DNA of 23,001 nt from positions 1-23,001 of the forward strand of contig JAGAXP010000037.1 in assembly GCA_017940955.1 (NCBI GenBank), read 5' to 3'. Source of the DNA: Oribacterium sp. Its GTDB lineage: Bacteria; Bacillota_A; Clostridia; Lachnospirales; Lachnospiraceae. The position numbers and the translations under genes are program-made. Position 1 is the stretch's first letter. Each line of letters opens with the position of its first letter. The notes beneath the pieces were generated by a model, which worked only from the letters and a program-made list of their open reading frames with translations, searched no databases and was not told the DNA's origin. Below are positions 1-8,366 of this stretch, one piece after another.

Positions 1-1
1 A

Positions 2-121
2 TATTTTGAAGAAGTTAATCGTGAACCAGTGGTCTATCATTGGACTTACAAAATGGATGAGATTAGCGAAGAGGAAGCAACTGAAGCTGGAGTAAAATCC
101 AATGAAGAATGTAACAGTTAA
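2..121 (+). CDS. C-terminal end of an unrecognised protein (partial)
   Basis: The frame that begins at base 2 is open from the window edge to a TAA at 119-121 and encodes 39 residues. The tail is acidic (DEISEEEATEAG) and ends in NEECNS. There is no motif I recognise. The stop falls inside the open frame that leads into the next gene, so the two reading frames overlap by a few bases. It could also be non-coding sequence that happens to be open, because the 5' part is outside the window. Confidence 0.4.
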   Translation, partial: YFEEVNREPVVYHWTYKMDEISEEEATEAGVKSNEECNS

Positions 122-180
122 TTATTATTCGGTGTACTAGTGAATGGTTAAAAAGAGATTTTGACCTGAATGGGGAAAAA

Positions 181-1761
181 GTGGACCTGAAGGGGCAGAC
201 AATCGACGGAGTTCTTTATAATCATTCGGAAGACCTGGTGAGTCAGTGGACTCTCCGTATAAACATACGTGGAGACTGTTACATTAACAATGCCTGGTGC
301 GGAACTGTTGAGATACATCAGGCCGTTGGGACCGAGGATGAAAAGGTTCAGAAGCTTGATCTTAGAAATTACAAGCTGGAAGAGGTTGAGCTTGATTATG
401 TTTATGACGGTGACCTGCTTATCCCTCTTTCAAAGGGTGATTATGTGATATATTTTCCTTCGCTGAAGGATAATGAAATTCCTGCCGGACCTCATTCCGA
501 GCTCACCACCGGCGTGATATTTTATTATCTTGACACGTTGGATCTTGACAATATTGACCTGAGCTTTTATTACCACAGGGATATAACAAACGGTACATTA
601 TTTTATATCATCATCACGCTTCTTATGATCTGGCTTGTGAACCTGATCATTTACCTGACATCCATAAAAATCTATGAGGATACCCTTAAGGAGCTGGAGC
701 TTAAGAAGTCGGGAATTTCAAGTATGTCTGATATATATGATGTTATCTATATAGTGGACATCGTAAAAAATAAAATAGTCTCTGTGGTATCTGAGGTAGA
801 AAGCGACCTCAAGAGACCCGAGGACATGGGAGCCAATGAACAGTTCAAACATCTTTTCAACATCGATTGTACTGAGAGCTTCAAAGAGAATGTACTGGAA
901 TTTGTAGATATTTTAACTCTCAGTGACAGGATGAAGGGAAAAAAGAATATCACCTGCGAATATATGAGTAAGTTCAGAGGGTGGTGCCGTATACATTTTT
1001 TTGCCATGGATTACGTTGAAGGTCAGCCTGTTGACAGAGTAGTGTTTGCACTTCAGATCATAGATGACGAAAAACGTGAAAAGGATAGTATAGTTCAAAA
1101 AATAAGCGATATTGAAAGCGAAAAGGAGGAAAGGATAAATCTGTTCAGCAATCTGGCAGAGAATCTCATATATAATTGCAATGAAACCCTTAGCCGGGAA
1201 CAGCATATAATTGATGAAAGTAAGGAAGAAACAATACGTGAATACGCAATAAAGTCAAAACGCGGTATCTCAAAAACCTCAAATCTTCTAAAGGATCTGG
1301 TGGAGTTTTTAAAGATTGACAACGGATTTTTTGCTGTAGAAGAAAAAGAGTATGATTTTAATGCTATGGTAAAAGATATTGAAGAGAATGTAAAACCGGA
1401 GCTTGAGGGAAGTCAGATCACATTTAATTTTAATGTTCAACAGCCTATCCGGAGTAAACTGTATGGTGACGGTGAACGGATAAGATATTTAATACACTCA
1501 CTGATACTTAATTCTCTTGACAGAATGGACACAGGAGAGATAAAGCTGGTTGTTTTTTCCAAGGAACACGACAATAGTCTTCATCTTGTGATATCCGTTC
1601 GGGATAATGGGACACCCGGTATGCATGATAATTCAAAATTCCGTTTAGGGCTTGCTGACAAGATTCTCGTATTAATGGGTTCGAAGCTTCATATCATAGA
1701 GGATCCTGAAGGTGGCAATGATACATATTTTGAAATAGACCAGATGTTAGGGGGGCAGTGA
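181..1761 (+). CDS. Membrane histidine-kinase-like sensor, H-box degenerate, N-terminus possibly truncated
   Basis: The 526-residue product has an extracytoplasmic-looking region (1-137), one transmembrane helix (about 140-161), a PAS-like segment (about 183-295), a helical DHp-like segment (about 305-385) and a C-terminal HATPase-like domain (about 400-526). The ATPase part keeps an N-box Asn (N444) and a G1-like DNGTPG (475-480). In the DHp segment, where hybrid kinases of this type read SHE, this protein reads AEN (326-328), so the phospho-accepting His is missing. It is therefore likely a non-phosphorylating sensor or scaffold. The GTG start at 181 has a GGGG five bases upstream. However, the frame stays open back to base 115 and reads as plausible protein (CTSEWLKRDFDLNGEK), and no signal peptide or first membrane helix exists to place residues 1-137 outside the cell. 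Its stop overlaps the start of the HD-GYP gene (TGATG), which suggests translational coupling. Confidence 0.7.
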   Translation: MDLKGQTIDGVLYNHSEDLVSQWTLRINIRGDCYINNAWCGTVEIHQAVGTEDEKVQKLDLRNYKLEEVELDYVYDGDLLIPLSKGDYVIYFPSLKDNEIPAGPHSELTTGVIFYYLDTLDLDNIDLSFYYHRDITNGTLFYIIITLLMIWLVNLIIYLTSIKIYEDTLKELELKKSGISSMSDIYDVIYIVDIVKNKIVSVVSEVESDLKRPEDMGANEQFKHLFNIDCTESFKENVLEFVDILTLSDRMKGKKNITCEYMSKFRGWCRIHFFAMDYVEGQPVDRVVFALQIIDDEKREKDSIVQKISDIESEKEERINLFSNLAENLIYNCNETLSREQHIIDESKEETIREYAIKSKRGISKTSNLLKDLVEFLKIDNGFFAVEEKEYDFNAMVKDIEENVKPELEGSQITFNFNVQQPIRSKLYGDGERIRYLIHSLILNSLDRMDTGEIKLVVFSKEHDNSLHLVISVRDNGTPGMHDNSKFRLGLADKILVLMGSKLHIIEDPEGGNDTYFEIDQMLGGQ

Positions 1762-3464
1762 TGTTTACATACGCCTATGGCTTGTGCCTTTTAGTGTCTG
1801 TTTTGATATGGATCCTTATCGCCGGCAGAGGATATGAAAAAGTCAGTCCTTATACTAATGCTACTTTTATCGTCATAGTTATAGTTAATCTGGGTTACTG
1901 GCTGAAAACTACGGTTCTTGGCTGGGAAGCAGCCATGATATGTTTTTGTATCTGTTATTTTGACTGTACGATCCTATTGTCTATCGCAATACTGTCAATG
2001 CTTAAGGCTTTAGATATAAAGGTGGGATTTTTCACAAGATTTCTGGCTTATGGGACTGCTTTTATTCACTTAGGCATAGTCTGGCTTAGTGTTCATAATA
2101 AGAACTATTATGATACTATCACAGTGATACATACTACTATGGGTAATGTGACAAACATTACTGACGGTCCTTTGAAGCTGTTCCACACAGTTTACCTGGC
2201 TGTACTTGGAACGATCTTTATGGCTCTGATGATCCTGGCTTATGTAAGGAAGGGTACTTATTCAAAAAGAACCCTTTATGTTCTCACGGCAGGTGTATTC
2301 ATGGGGCTTCTGGCTTATTTGCCGGATGCTCTGGGATTGATGCAGTTTTCGCTCCTGCCCTTTGTTTACGTCCTTACAGATATATTTTTGGCATATAATT
2401 ACGAGAGAGCCCAGGCACATGATCTTACCGCTATTACGACAAAGCACCAGAATACTCAGACTGTTAAGGGCTTTGTTGCTGTTGACACGCAAATGCGTTT
2501 TTTAAGCTGCAATGACAGAGCCTATGATTTTCTGCCTGAGTTAAGGGAGCAGGTAGTTGACGAACCTCTGATGGAAGGAAGCGGGTTTACAAGGTTAATG
2601 TATCCCATGATGTATGCCTTTGAAAAAGAAGGCTTTGCATCCAGAAAATTTCAAACGGGGGATATAACCTGTATAGCAGAAATCCATACCTTTACCATCC
2701 GAACTAATGGGCCAAAAAGAGGATATGTTTATGAGCTAAGGGATGCCACGGAAGAGCAGAAGGCTTTTGATCTTGTTAATTCCTACAATGAGTCCCTTAA
2801 CAGGCAGGTTCAGGAGGCTACAAGGAACATAAGGAGCATCCAGAATAAGGTAGTTGCCGGTATGGCAAATATGGTTGAAAACCGTGACAACAATACGGGA
2901 GGTCATGTAAAAAGAACCAGTGACACCATCAACATCCTGGTTGCCGAGATCCGAAGACAGGGACTTATGGATATTGATGATGCCTTTGCTGATGATATCA
3001 TGAGAGCTGCGCCAATGCATGATCTGGGAAAGATAATAGTGGAAAACAGCATACTCAACAAGCCGGGAAAGCTTACGGATGAAGAGTATGAGATCATGAA
3101 GATGCATTCCACCAAAAGCGGTGAGATGGTTATGATACTGCTGGATGGTGTGGAAGAAGAGCATTTCGTTAAGGTTGCCTATAACGTGGCCAGGTACCAT
3201 CATGAGAGATGGGACGGACGTGGTTATCCGGAGGGACTTGTCGGATCAATGACACCAATTGAAGCCAGAATAATGGCAGTGGTTGATGTTTATGATGCAC
3301 TTGTCAGTAAGAGAGCTTACAAAGAACCTTTCAGCTTTGAAAAAGCCACACAGATCATGTGCGAAGGCATGGGTACTCAGTTTGATCCCAACATGAAGGC
3401 ACCATTTTTAGGATGCAAGGCTCAGCTTGAGGCATATTATACTGAAATATATGCGCAGGGATGA
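1761..3464 (+). CDS. Multi-pass membrane HD-GYP cyclic-di-GMP phosphodiesterase
   Basis: Residues 1-220 form about seven hydrophobic helices, like the N-terminal 7TM sensor module of some Clostridia kinases. A PAS-like segment (about 235-345) and a helical linker follow, then a complete HD-GYP domain (about 362-560). Metal and catalytic residues are present: GGH (H382), HDLGK (H420, D421), KMHS, YHHERWDGRGYP (H480/H481 and the GYP signature) and DVYDAL. HD-GYP proteins hydrolyse cyclic di-GMP, so this one is predicted to be active and to lower c-di-GMP in response to a membrane or extracellular cue. I chose the ATG at 1761 over the GTG one codon earlier because AGGGGGG lies just upstream. It overlaps the preceding sensor-like gene by one base, so the two proteins are probably made together and may interact. 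The specific signal is unknown. Confidence 0.88.
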   Translation: MFTYAYGLCLLVSVLIWILIAGRGYEKVSPYTNATFIVIVIVNLGYWLKTTVLGWEAAMICFCICYFDCTILLSIAILSMLKALDIKVGFFTRFLAYGTAFIHLGIVWLSVHNKNYYDTITVIHTTMGNVTNITDGPLKLFHTVYLAVLGTIFMALMILAYVRKGTYSKRTLYVLTAGVFMGLLAYLPDALGLMQFSLLPFVYVLTDIFLAYNYERAQAHDLTAITTKHQNTQTVKGFVAVDTQMRFLSCNDRAYDFLPELREQVVDEPLMEGSGFTRLMYPMMYAFEKEGFASRKFQTGDITCIAEIHTFTIRTNGPKRGYVYELRDATEEQKAFDLVNSYNESLNRQVQEATRNIRSIQNKVVAGMANMVENRDNNTGGHVKRTSDTINILVAEIRRQGLMDIDDAFADDIMRAAPMHDLGKIIVENSILNKPGKLTDEEYEIMKMHSTKSGEMVMILLDGVEEEHFVKVAYNVARYHHERWDGRGYPEGLVGSMTPIEARIMAVVDVYDALVSKRAYKEPFSFEKATQIMCEGMGTQFDPNMKAPFLGCKAQLEAYYTEIYAQG

Positions 3465-3592
3465 GGCAAAATACCTCCAAAAAACTGACAAAAGCAAAAA
3501 TTTCCACTTTATTAATGTTTAAACATGGATAATGAACATGATTTAGATTAGAATAGAAGTGTGAGAATAGTTGTTTTTTAGAGGGGAAAGAT

Positions 3593-4165
3593 ATGAAATA
3601 CTTTAAGAAAGGATTTACCGTAGCAGAATTGTTGATCGTGTGCGCTATCGTAGCTATTTTGGTGGCTATAAGTATACCTATCCTGAATGTTCAGCTCGAA
3701 AAGGCGAGAGAAGCACATGATATAGCTACTATGCGTACCGCCGCTTCGGCAGCCATAGATTTGTACTATGCAGGAGTACATGACAATCCAAGTGCTTTGA
3801 AAGCCGGAATATCCTGGGATACAGGTGGCGGAAAAGAAGGAGCTAACGCATATGGAGCGTATGATCCAAGAATAGGTAAAATTGTTAAAGACAGAGCAGT
3901 GCTGGGTTACGGTTACTACTATGGCAAAGGTACCAAGGTTGATGGTGGAACTGTAGTTCCTTCGGGTAACGAATATGGAAAGGCAGCGTATCTTGCCACA
4001 GAGGATTATACTAAAGCAGTTGTTTTGGTTTCTATTTATCCTAATTCTTCAAAGCCGCATGTTGATATTTATTGGAAAACAAATACAGGCAGTATAGGAC
4101 AATATATTGGAGATAGGGCGGCTACAAATATCCCAAAATACAGCCTAAGGTATTATTTTAACTAG
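3593..4165 (+). CDS. Type IV prepilin / pseudopilin-like protein
   Basis: The 190-residue protein starts with a classic class III signal: a short basic leader (MKYFKKG), then F8-T-V-A-E12 and a roughly 20-residue hydrophobic helix. Prepilin peptidase would cut between G7 and F8 and N-methylate the new N-terminal Phe. E12 is the Glu5 of the mature pilin that is needed for assembly. The rest is a Gly/Tyr-rich globular head (about 40-190) without cysteines. The RBS AGAGGGGAAAG sits just before the ATG. No pilus ATPase, platform protein or prepilin peptidase is nearby, so it must use machinery encoded elsewhere. It lies 128 bases behind the HD-GYP gene in the same direction. Control of piliation by c-di-GMP is known in Clostridia, but a link here is only inferred. 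Confidence 0.85.
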   Translation: MKYFKKGFTVAELLIVCAIVAILVAISIPILNVQLEKAREAHDIATMRTAASAAIDLYYAGVHDNPSALKAGISWDTGGGKEGANAYGAYDPRIGKIVKDRAVLGYGYYYGKGTKVDGGTVVPSGNEYGKAAYLATEDYTKAVVLVSIYPNSSKPHVDIYWKTNTGSIGQYIGDRAATNIPKYSLRYYFN

Positions 4166-4240
4166 TATTGCTCCTGATATACCTGAGTGGTATCAAGATC
4201 GGTTAACTCGCTGACATTTACAAAAATCTTAAAAAAAATA

Positions 4241-4278
4241 AAGGAACAGACTTTTTTATTAAAGTCTGTTCCTTTTTT
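4241..4278 (+). terminator. Rho-independent terminator, probably bidirectional
   Basis: A perfect 14-bp stem (4241-4254 with 4261-4274) closes a six-base loop. It is preceded by an A-run and followed by T's, so it can work on both strands. It ends the pilin transcript. Confidence 0.88.
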
Positions 4279-4359
4279 GTATGGATAACTTCAACCAAAT
4301 TAAGGCGGATTTTTGTTAACATGTAAGAACAGAGACAGTAGCGGTTCCAGCAATGCAGG

Positions 4360-6522
4360 ATGAAGAACCGTTTCTTCTCAAAGGGAAGGGTTTATGAGAT
4401 TATGAGAGAGTTTAAGAGCAGAAAAAGACAGGATGATAATAACGAGACCTGGGAGAATGAGGAGTTACAGGAATTTAGAAAGGACTCCGTGGATTTCTTC
4501 AGAAAGCATAAAAAGGTTCTTGCTTTGGGAGCCGGCTTTACCATAGCCTTTATGCTTTTGTTCGGAACCATAGCTTTCGGAATCGTTAATCGTGCCGCTA
4601 CAGTTGAACAGGTACAGGTAGAGCAGGTTGCAGAGGTTGAGACTACCGGTGAGGTCATCAGGATCACAACCGATGAAGGTCTTACTGAGGCTGCACTTAA
4701 TCAGTCAGAGAATATCAACACTACTATAGAAACCGGAATTCCGGAAACAGCGGAGACGGCAGCTGCGAAAGGCGAAGATCGGGCTTCGAATGCAGCTGCC
4801 GGATCCGGCGCGAAAGCTTCAAACGGAAACAATGCCGGTACAGCCGCTAAAAAAGTGGCGGGAGCAAACCGCAGTGCAGATTCAGAAAAGAAAGAGACAG
4901 ATGCTTCAACAGTAACAGCTGCAACAGAAGCATCAACCGTCAGCAATTCAACCGATACCGCTTCGGAAGATCAGGAGGCTCTTAATCAGATTCTGGGAAT
5001 AGGTTCATCAGGAGCAAAGCTTGATAAGGCTGATGGAACAAAAAAGGCTTCTGAAACAAATGTCATTCTCAGCAATGAGCCATATATGGACAGTTCATCT
5101 GATGTAAACGAAGACTCTGAGACTTCTTCAGAAGAAAAATCTCAGGAAGCAAAAAATGCAGTTGATGCCGAGACCCCGGCAGAGACCACGAAGGAGACTG
5201 TATCAGAAACTACAAAAGAAACTTTAGCTGAAACGGAAACCGCAGCAGAGACTGAAAAAGAGACAGAGGCTTCATCAGAAACCTCAGCTAAAAAGAAAGA
5301 GAGTGCCACATCAACAAACAGCGGCACTGTAACACTTCCTTTGGATAAAAAGAAGCTTACGGTTCTTGTATATATGATCGGTTCTTCTCTCGAGACCAAA
5401 TCCAACCTTGCAGCAAACAGTCTTGTGACCATGCTTTCCGCAAACCTCAACACAGATGATATGAATGTTATCATCGAAACCGGCGGAACCAAGGATTTCC
5501 ATAACATTTCAACTGCAGACAAGGAATTTGACGAGTCCAAAATCGAAAGATGGATGGTTAAGGGCACGAAGCTCATTTATCTCGGTGATGGCGGAAACAC
5601 TTCCGAAGTCAGCATGACAGACGGTGATTCATTTGAGGCTTTCCTTAAATATGTAAAGACAAACTTCCCGGCAAAGAGATATGAGGCGGTTCTCTGGGGA
5701 CAGTCCGGCGGACCCGTAAGCGGCTTTGGATATGATGAGGTTAACGGCTCAGGCGAGCAGCTTACATTGACAGAGATGTCTACAGCTCTCGGCAATGCAG
5801 ATATGGATCTGGATCTTCTGCTTTTTGATGCAAGACTTATGGGCGCCATGGAAACAGGTTACGGACTTTCGTCACATGTGGATTATATGATCGCTTCGGA
5901 AGATAATGAGTATTGCATCGGTCTTAACTATACAAACTGGTTGAAGAAGCTGAACAGCAATCCAGAGTTATCAGCTATAGAGCAGGGTAAGCAGGTTATA
6001 GATGATTTCATTGCCGTAAACAAGGGAAAAGGTGAAGGCAAGGATGAAATGGTAGGCGCTTATTCACTGGTGGACCTTAAAGCCCTTAAGCGAAACACTT
6101 CCGACAGGCTGAAGGCATTGGCAGAGCTTCTGAAGAGCGCTGAGAAAACCGAAAACGGAAGAGATCATCTGAGGCAGGCAAGTAAAGAAGCTTACAGATT
6201 TGCACCCAGTTACAGCTATGATCTTGTAGATTTCAGCAGTTTTCTCGGAGCAATAGAGAGTAACTTCACAGGCAGCGGAAGCGAAGGCATCAATTACAAA
6301 GAGATAAGGGAAGCAGCGGCCTCCCTAAGGAGTTCTGTTGAAAATGCTGTTGAAATCAGCAGATATGTGACTCCAAACGATGACGGCGGTGTATCCGGTC
6401 TCACCATTTATTTCCCGCAGCCCGGCACAGATGCAGAAAAGAAGGAGAAAATGCTCAAAAAGTATGAGGGACTGAACTTCAGTACTTCCTATCAGCAGCT
6501 TATCAGGCAGTATACTGAATAA
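4360..6522 (+). CDS. Membrane-anchored clostripain-like (peptidase C11) family protein lacking the catalytic dyad
   Basis: The order of parts is a basic cytoplasmic N-terminus (1-50), one transmembrane helix (about 53-76), a long Ala/Thr/Glu/Ser-rich low-complexity stalk (about 110-325), then a C11-type domain (about 330-690). The domain is recognisable from KLTVLVYMIGSSLE, NVIIETGG, VLWGQSGGPVSGFGYDE, LLLFDARLM, DYMIASEDNEY and NYTNWL. In active members the His lies in a W-x-HGGG motif and the Cys in FDACLM. Here these are WGQSGG (Q448) and FDARLM (R492), so both catalytic residues are lost while the fold is conserved. It is probably a surface-exposed pseudoprotease with a binding or regulatory role. 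The ATG at 4360 has only an AGG abutting it. An in-frame ATG at 4402 lies 11 bases after GGAAGGG and is an alternative start. The gene stands alone between terminators. Confidence 0.82.
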   Translation: MKNRFFSKGRVYEIMREFKSRKRQDDNNETWENEELQEFRKDSVDFFRKHKKVLALGAGFTIAFMLLFGTIAFGIVNRAATVEQVQVEQVAEVETTGEVIRITTDEGLTEAALNQSENINTTIETGIPETAETAAAKGEDRASNAAAGSGAKASNGNNAGTAAKKVAGANRSADSEKKETDASTVTAATEASTVSNSTDTASEDQEALNQILGIGSSGAKLDKADGTKKASETNVILSNEPYMDSSSDVNEDSETSSEEKSQEAKNAVDAETPAETTKETVSETTKETLAETETAAETEKETEASSETSAKKKESATSTNSGTVTLPLDKKKLTVLVYMIGSSLETKSNLAANSLVTMLSANLNTDDMNVIIETGGTKDFHNISTADKEFDESKIERWMVKGTKLIYLGDGGNTSEVSMTDGDSFEAFLKYVKTNFPAKRYEAVLWGQSGGPVSGFGYDEVNGSGEQLTLTEMSTALGNADMDLDLLLFDARLMGAMETGYGLSSHVDYMIASEDNEYCIGLNYTNWLKKLNSNPELSAIEQGKQVIDDFIAVNKGKGEGKDEMVGAYSLVDLKALKRNTSDRLKALAELLKSAEKTENGRDHLRQASKEAYRFAPSYSYDLVDFSSFLGAIESNFTGSGSEGINYKEIREAAASLRSSVENAVEISRYVTPNDDGGVSGLTIYFPQPGTDAEKKEKMLKKYEGLNFSTSYQQLIRQYTE

Positions 6523-6632
6523 GTTATATGTAAGGCGGCTATGCATAGGGCATGTACCTTCACCTGGCTGCATCAGACTTAAGAAGTTGATATTACTAAG
6601 ATTTCTAAATAACATACATAGAATTGCTTATG

Positions 6633-6666
6633 AAAAGGAGGGTTGATTTTAAACTCTCCTTTTGTT
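6633..6666 (+). terminator. Probable terminator of the C11-like gene
   Basis: AAAAGGAGGG (6633-6642) pairs with CTCTCCTTTT (6654-6663), including one G-U pair, around an 11-base loop. The U-tract is short, so efficiency may be modest. It lies 110 bases after the stop codon. Confidence 0.55.
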
Positions 6667-6806
6667 ATACTCGTTAAAATTTTATAACAAATACCCATTC
6701 ATAACCTGGATCCAAGCCCTTCAAGGGGAAAAGGACCTTTTAAACAGACAGAGTGACATGGTAAAAAAGTGTCAGCGATTGTTTTTTTTTTGAAAGGAGA
6801 TTTCCG
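6667..6806 (+). promoter_or_regulatory. guaB upstream region and leader
   Basis: This gene-free stretch holds an AT-rich promoter-like patch with a TATAAC hexamer (6683-6688). A TTGTTA lies only 15 bases before it, so the -35 assignment is weak. A small TGACA/TGTCA hairpin lies around 6752-6775, followed by a run of ten T's (6782-6791). AAAGGAG precedes the guaB start. The hairpin plus T-run could be a weak attenuator, but the stem is only five base pairs. I see no purine riboswitch pattern. Confidence 0.35.
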
Positions 6807-8270
6807 ATGGCCAAGATTATCGGCGATGGCATCACATTCGATGATGTACTGCTCGTACCTCAGTATTCAGAGGTTGTTCCCAATTCTGTTGATGTTTCAA
6901 CTTACCTTACAAAATCCATAAAGTTAAACATCCCGTTTATTTCTGCAGGTATGGATACCGTTACAGAGCATCAGATGGCTATCGCCATGGCACGCTGCGG
7001 CGGCATAGGCATTATCCACAAGAATATGTCTATCGAGCAGCAGGCAGAGGAAGTGGATATGGTAAAGCGTTCAGAGAACGGCGTTATCACAGATCCTTTC
7101 TTCCTTAGCCCTGAGCATACACTTAAAGATGCCAATGACCTCATGGGCAAGTACAGGATTTCAGGTGTGCCGATCACAGTGGATCGCAAGCTTGTGGGTA
7201 TCATCACAAACCGTGATCTGGTTTTCGAAGAGGATTTCACAAAGCAGATCAAGGAGTGCATGACTTCCGAAAATCTTATTACCGCAAAGGAAGGAACAAC
7301 CGTTGAGGAGGCAAAGCAGATCCTCGCAAAGGCAAAGGTAGAGAAGCTTCCTATCGTGGATGATGAGGGAGTTCTCAAGGGTCTTATCACCATCAAGGAT
7401 ATTGAGAAGCAGATGAAGTATCCTAACTCTGCAAAGGATTCACAGGGAAGACTTCTTTGTGGTGCAGCCCTCGGAATCACTGCCAATGTTGTAGAAAGAG
7501 CAGCTGAGCTCGTAAAGGCACATGTTGATGTGGTTGTACTTGATTCTGCTCACGGTCACAGCGGAAACGTACTTAAGTGTGTATCACTTCTCAAGGAGAA
7601 GTTCCCGGATCTTCAGATCATTGCCGGTAATGTTGCCACAGGTGCCGCAACTGAAGCTCTTATCAAGGCAGGAGCTGATTGCGTTAAGATCGGTATCGGA
7701 CCCGGATCTATCTGTACAACCCGAGTTGTGGCAGGTATCGGAGTTCCTCAGATCACAGCAGTTATGAATGCTTACGAGGTTTCTTCAAAGTATGGTGTAC
7801 CTATCATCGCAGATGGTGGTATTCAGTATTCCGGTGATGTTGTAAAGGCTATCGCAGCAGGCGGAAACACAGTTATGATGGGTTCTGTATTTGCAGGTTG
7901 TGATGAGGCTCCGGGTGAATTCGAGCTTTATCAGGGACGTAAGTACAAGGTATACAGAGGCATGGGCTCAATGGGTGCCATGAAGCAGAAGAACGGTTCT
8001 GCAGACCGTTATTTCCAGTCCAATGCCAAGAAGCTCGTACCTGAAGGTGTTGAGGGACGTGTTGCTTACAAGGGTAAGGTAGAGGATACTATCTTCCAGT
8101 TTGTGGGCGGTCTCAGAGCAGGTATGGGATACTGTGGTGCAAAGGATATTCCTACACTTCAGAGCACAAGCGAGTTCGTGAAGATTTCAAGTGCATCACT
8201 CAAGGAATCACATCCACATGATATCCATATCACAAAGGAAGCGCCTAACTATTCAGTTGAGGATAATTAA
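6807..8270 (+). CDS. guaB: IMP dehydrogenase
   Basis: This 487-residue protein has the usual length and layout of bacterial IMPDH. It catalyses the NAD-dependent oxidation of IMP to XMP, the committed step of GMP synthesis in the cytosol. The N-terminal [10 protein letters not shown] opens the TIM barrel. Two CBS domains (about 95-205) are inserted, with the typical SGVPITVD and LPIVDDEG strands. The barrel resumes with DSAHGHS, and GPGSICTTR carries the catalytic Cys (C303). MGSMGAM and the flap region with VPEGVEGRV follow. The ATG has a strong AAAGGAG. It is a single-gene unit with a terminator behind it. CBS domains commonly bind purine nucleotides and give allosteric control. Confidence 0.97.
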   Translation: MAKIIGDGITFDDVLLVPQYSEVVPNSVDVSTYLTKSIKLNIPFISAGMDTVTEHQMAIAMARCGGIGIIHKNMSIEQQAEEVDMVKRSENGVITDPFFLSPEHTLKDANDLMGKYRISGVPITVDRKLVGIITNRDLVFEEDFTKQIKECMTSENLITAKEGTTVEEAKQILAKAKVEKLPIVDDEGVLKGLITIKDIEKQMKYPNSAKDSQGRLLCGAALGITANVVERAAELVKAHVDVVVLDSAHGHSGNVLKCVSLLKEKFPDLQIIAGNVATGAATEALIKAGADCVKIGIGPGSICTTRVVAGIGVPQITAVMNAYEVSSKYGVPIIADGGIQYSGDVVKAIAAGGNTVMMGSVFAGCDEAPGEFELYQGRKYKVYRGMGSMGAMKQKNGSADRYFQSNAKKLVPEGVEGRVAYKGKVEDTIFQFVGGLRAGMGYCGAKDIPTLQSTSEFVKISSASLKESHPHDIHITKEAPNYSVEDN

Positions 8271-8290
8271 AAACATATATTTATTTTACG

Positions 8291-8318
8291 AGCTGTTCCG
8301 AAAGGAACGGCTTTTTTT
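8291..8318 (+). terminator. Rho-independent terminator after guaB
   Basis: AGCTGTTCC (8291-8299) pairs with GGAACGGCT (8304-8312), with one G-U pair, around a GAAA tetraloop. Seven T's follow (8312-8318). Confidence 0.9.
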
Positions 8319-8319
8319 G

Positions 8320-8328
8320 TGGTATAAT
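8320..8328 (+). promoter_or_regulatory. Extended -10 promoter of the nadE operon
   Basis: TGGTATAAT (8320-8328) is an extended -10 (TGn) joined to a perfect Pribnow box, 38 bases before the nadE ATG. No good -35 exists because that position is occupied by the guaB terminator hairpin. Extended -10 promoters need little -35 contact, so this is plausible. Confidence 0.55.
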
Positions 8329-8366
8329 CAGAATCAATTAATAGTAAATCAATCGGAGGCTTTTCA

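Noticed and set aside
2736..3203. Minus-strand open frames opposite the HD-GYP domain
   Set aside because: They are antisense to strongly conserved coding sequence and show no recognisable protein features.
6523..6806. A purine or other riboswitch upstream of guaB
   Set aside because: No conserved aptamer core or paired domain layout could be found. Only a small hairpin, an AT-rich promoter patch and a T-run are visible.
6971..7486. A 171-codon minus-strand frame inside guaB
   Set aside because: It is a shadow of the guaB coding frame, with Ser/Arg-rich composition typical of antisense translation.
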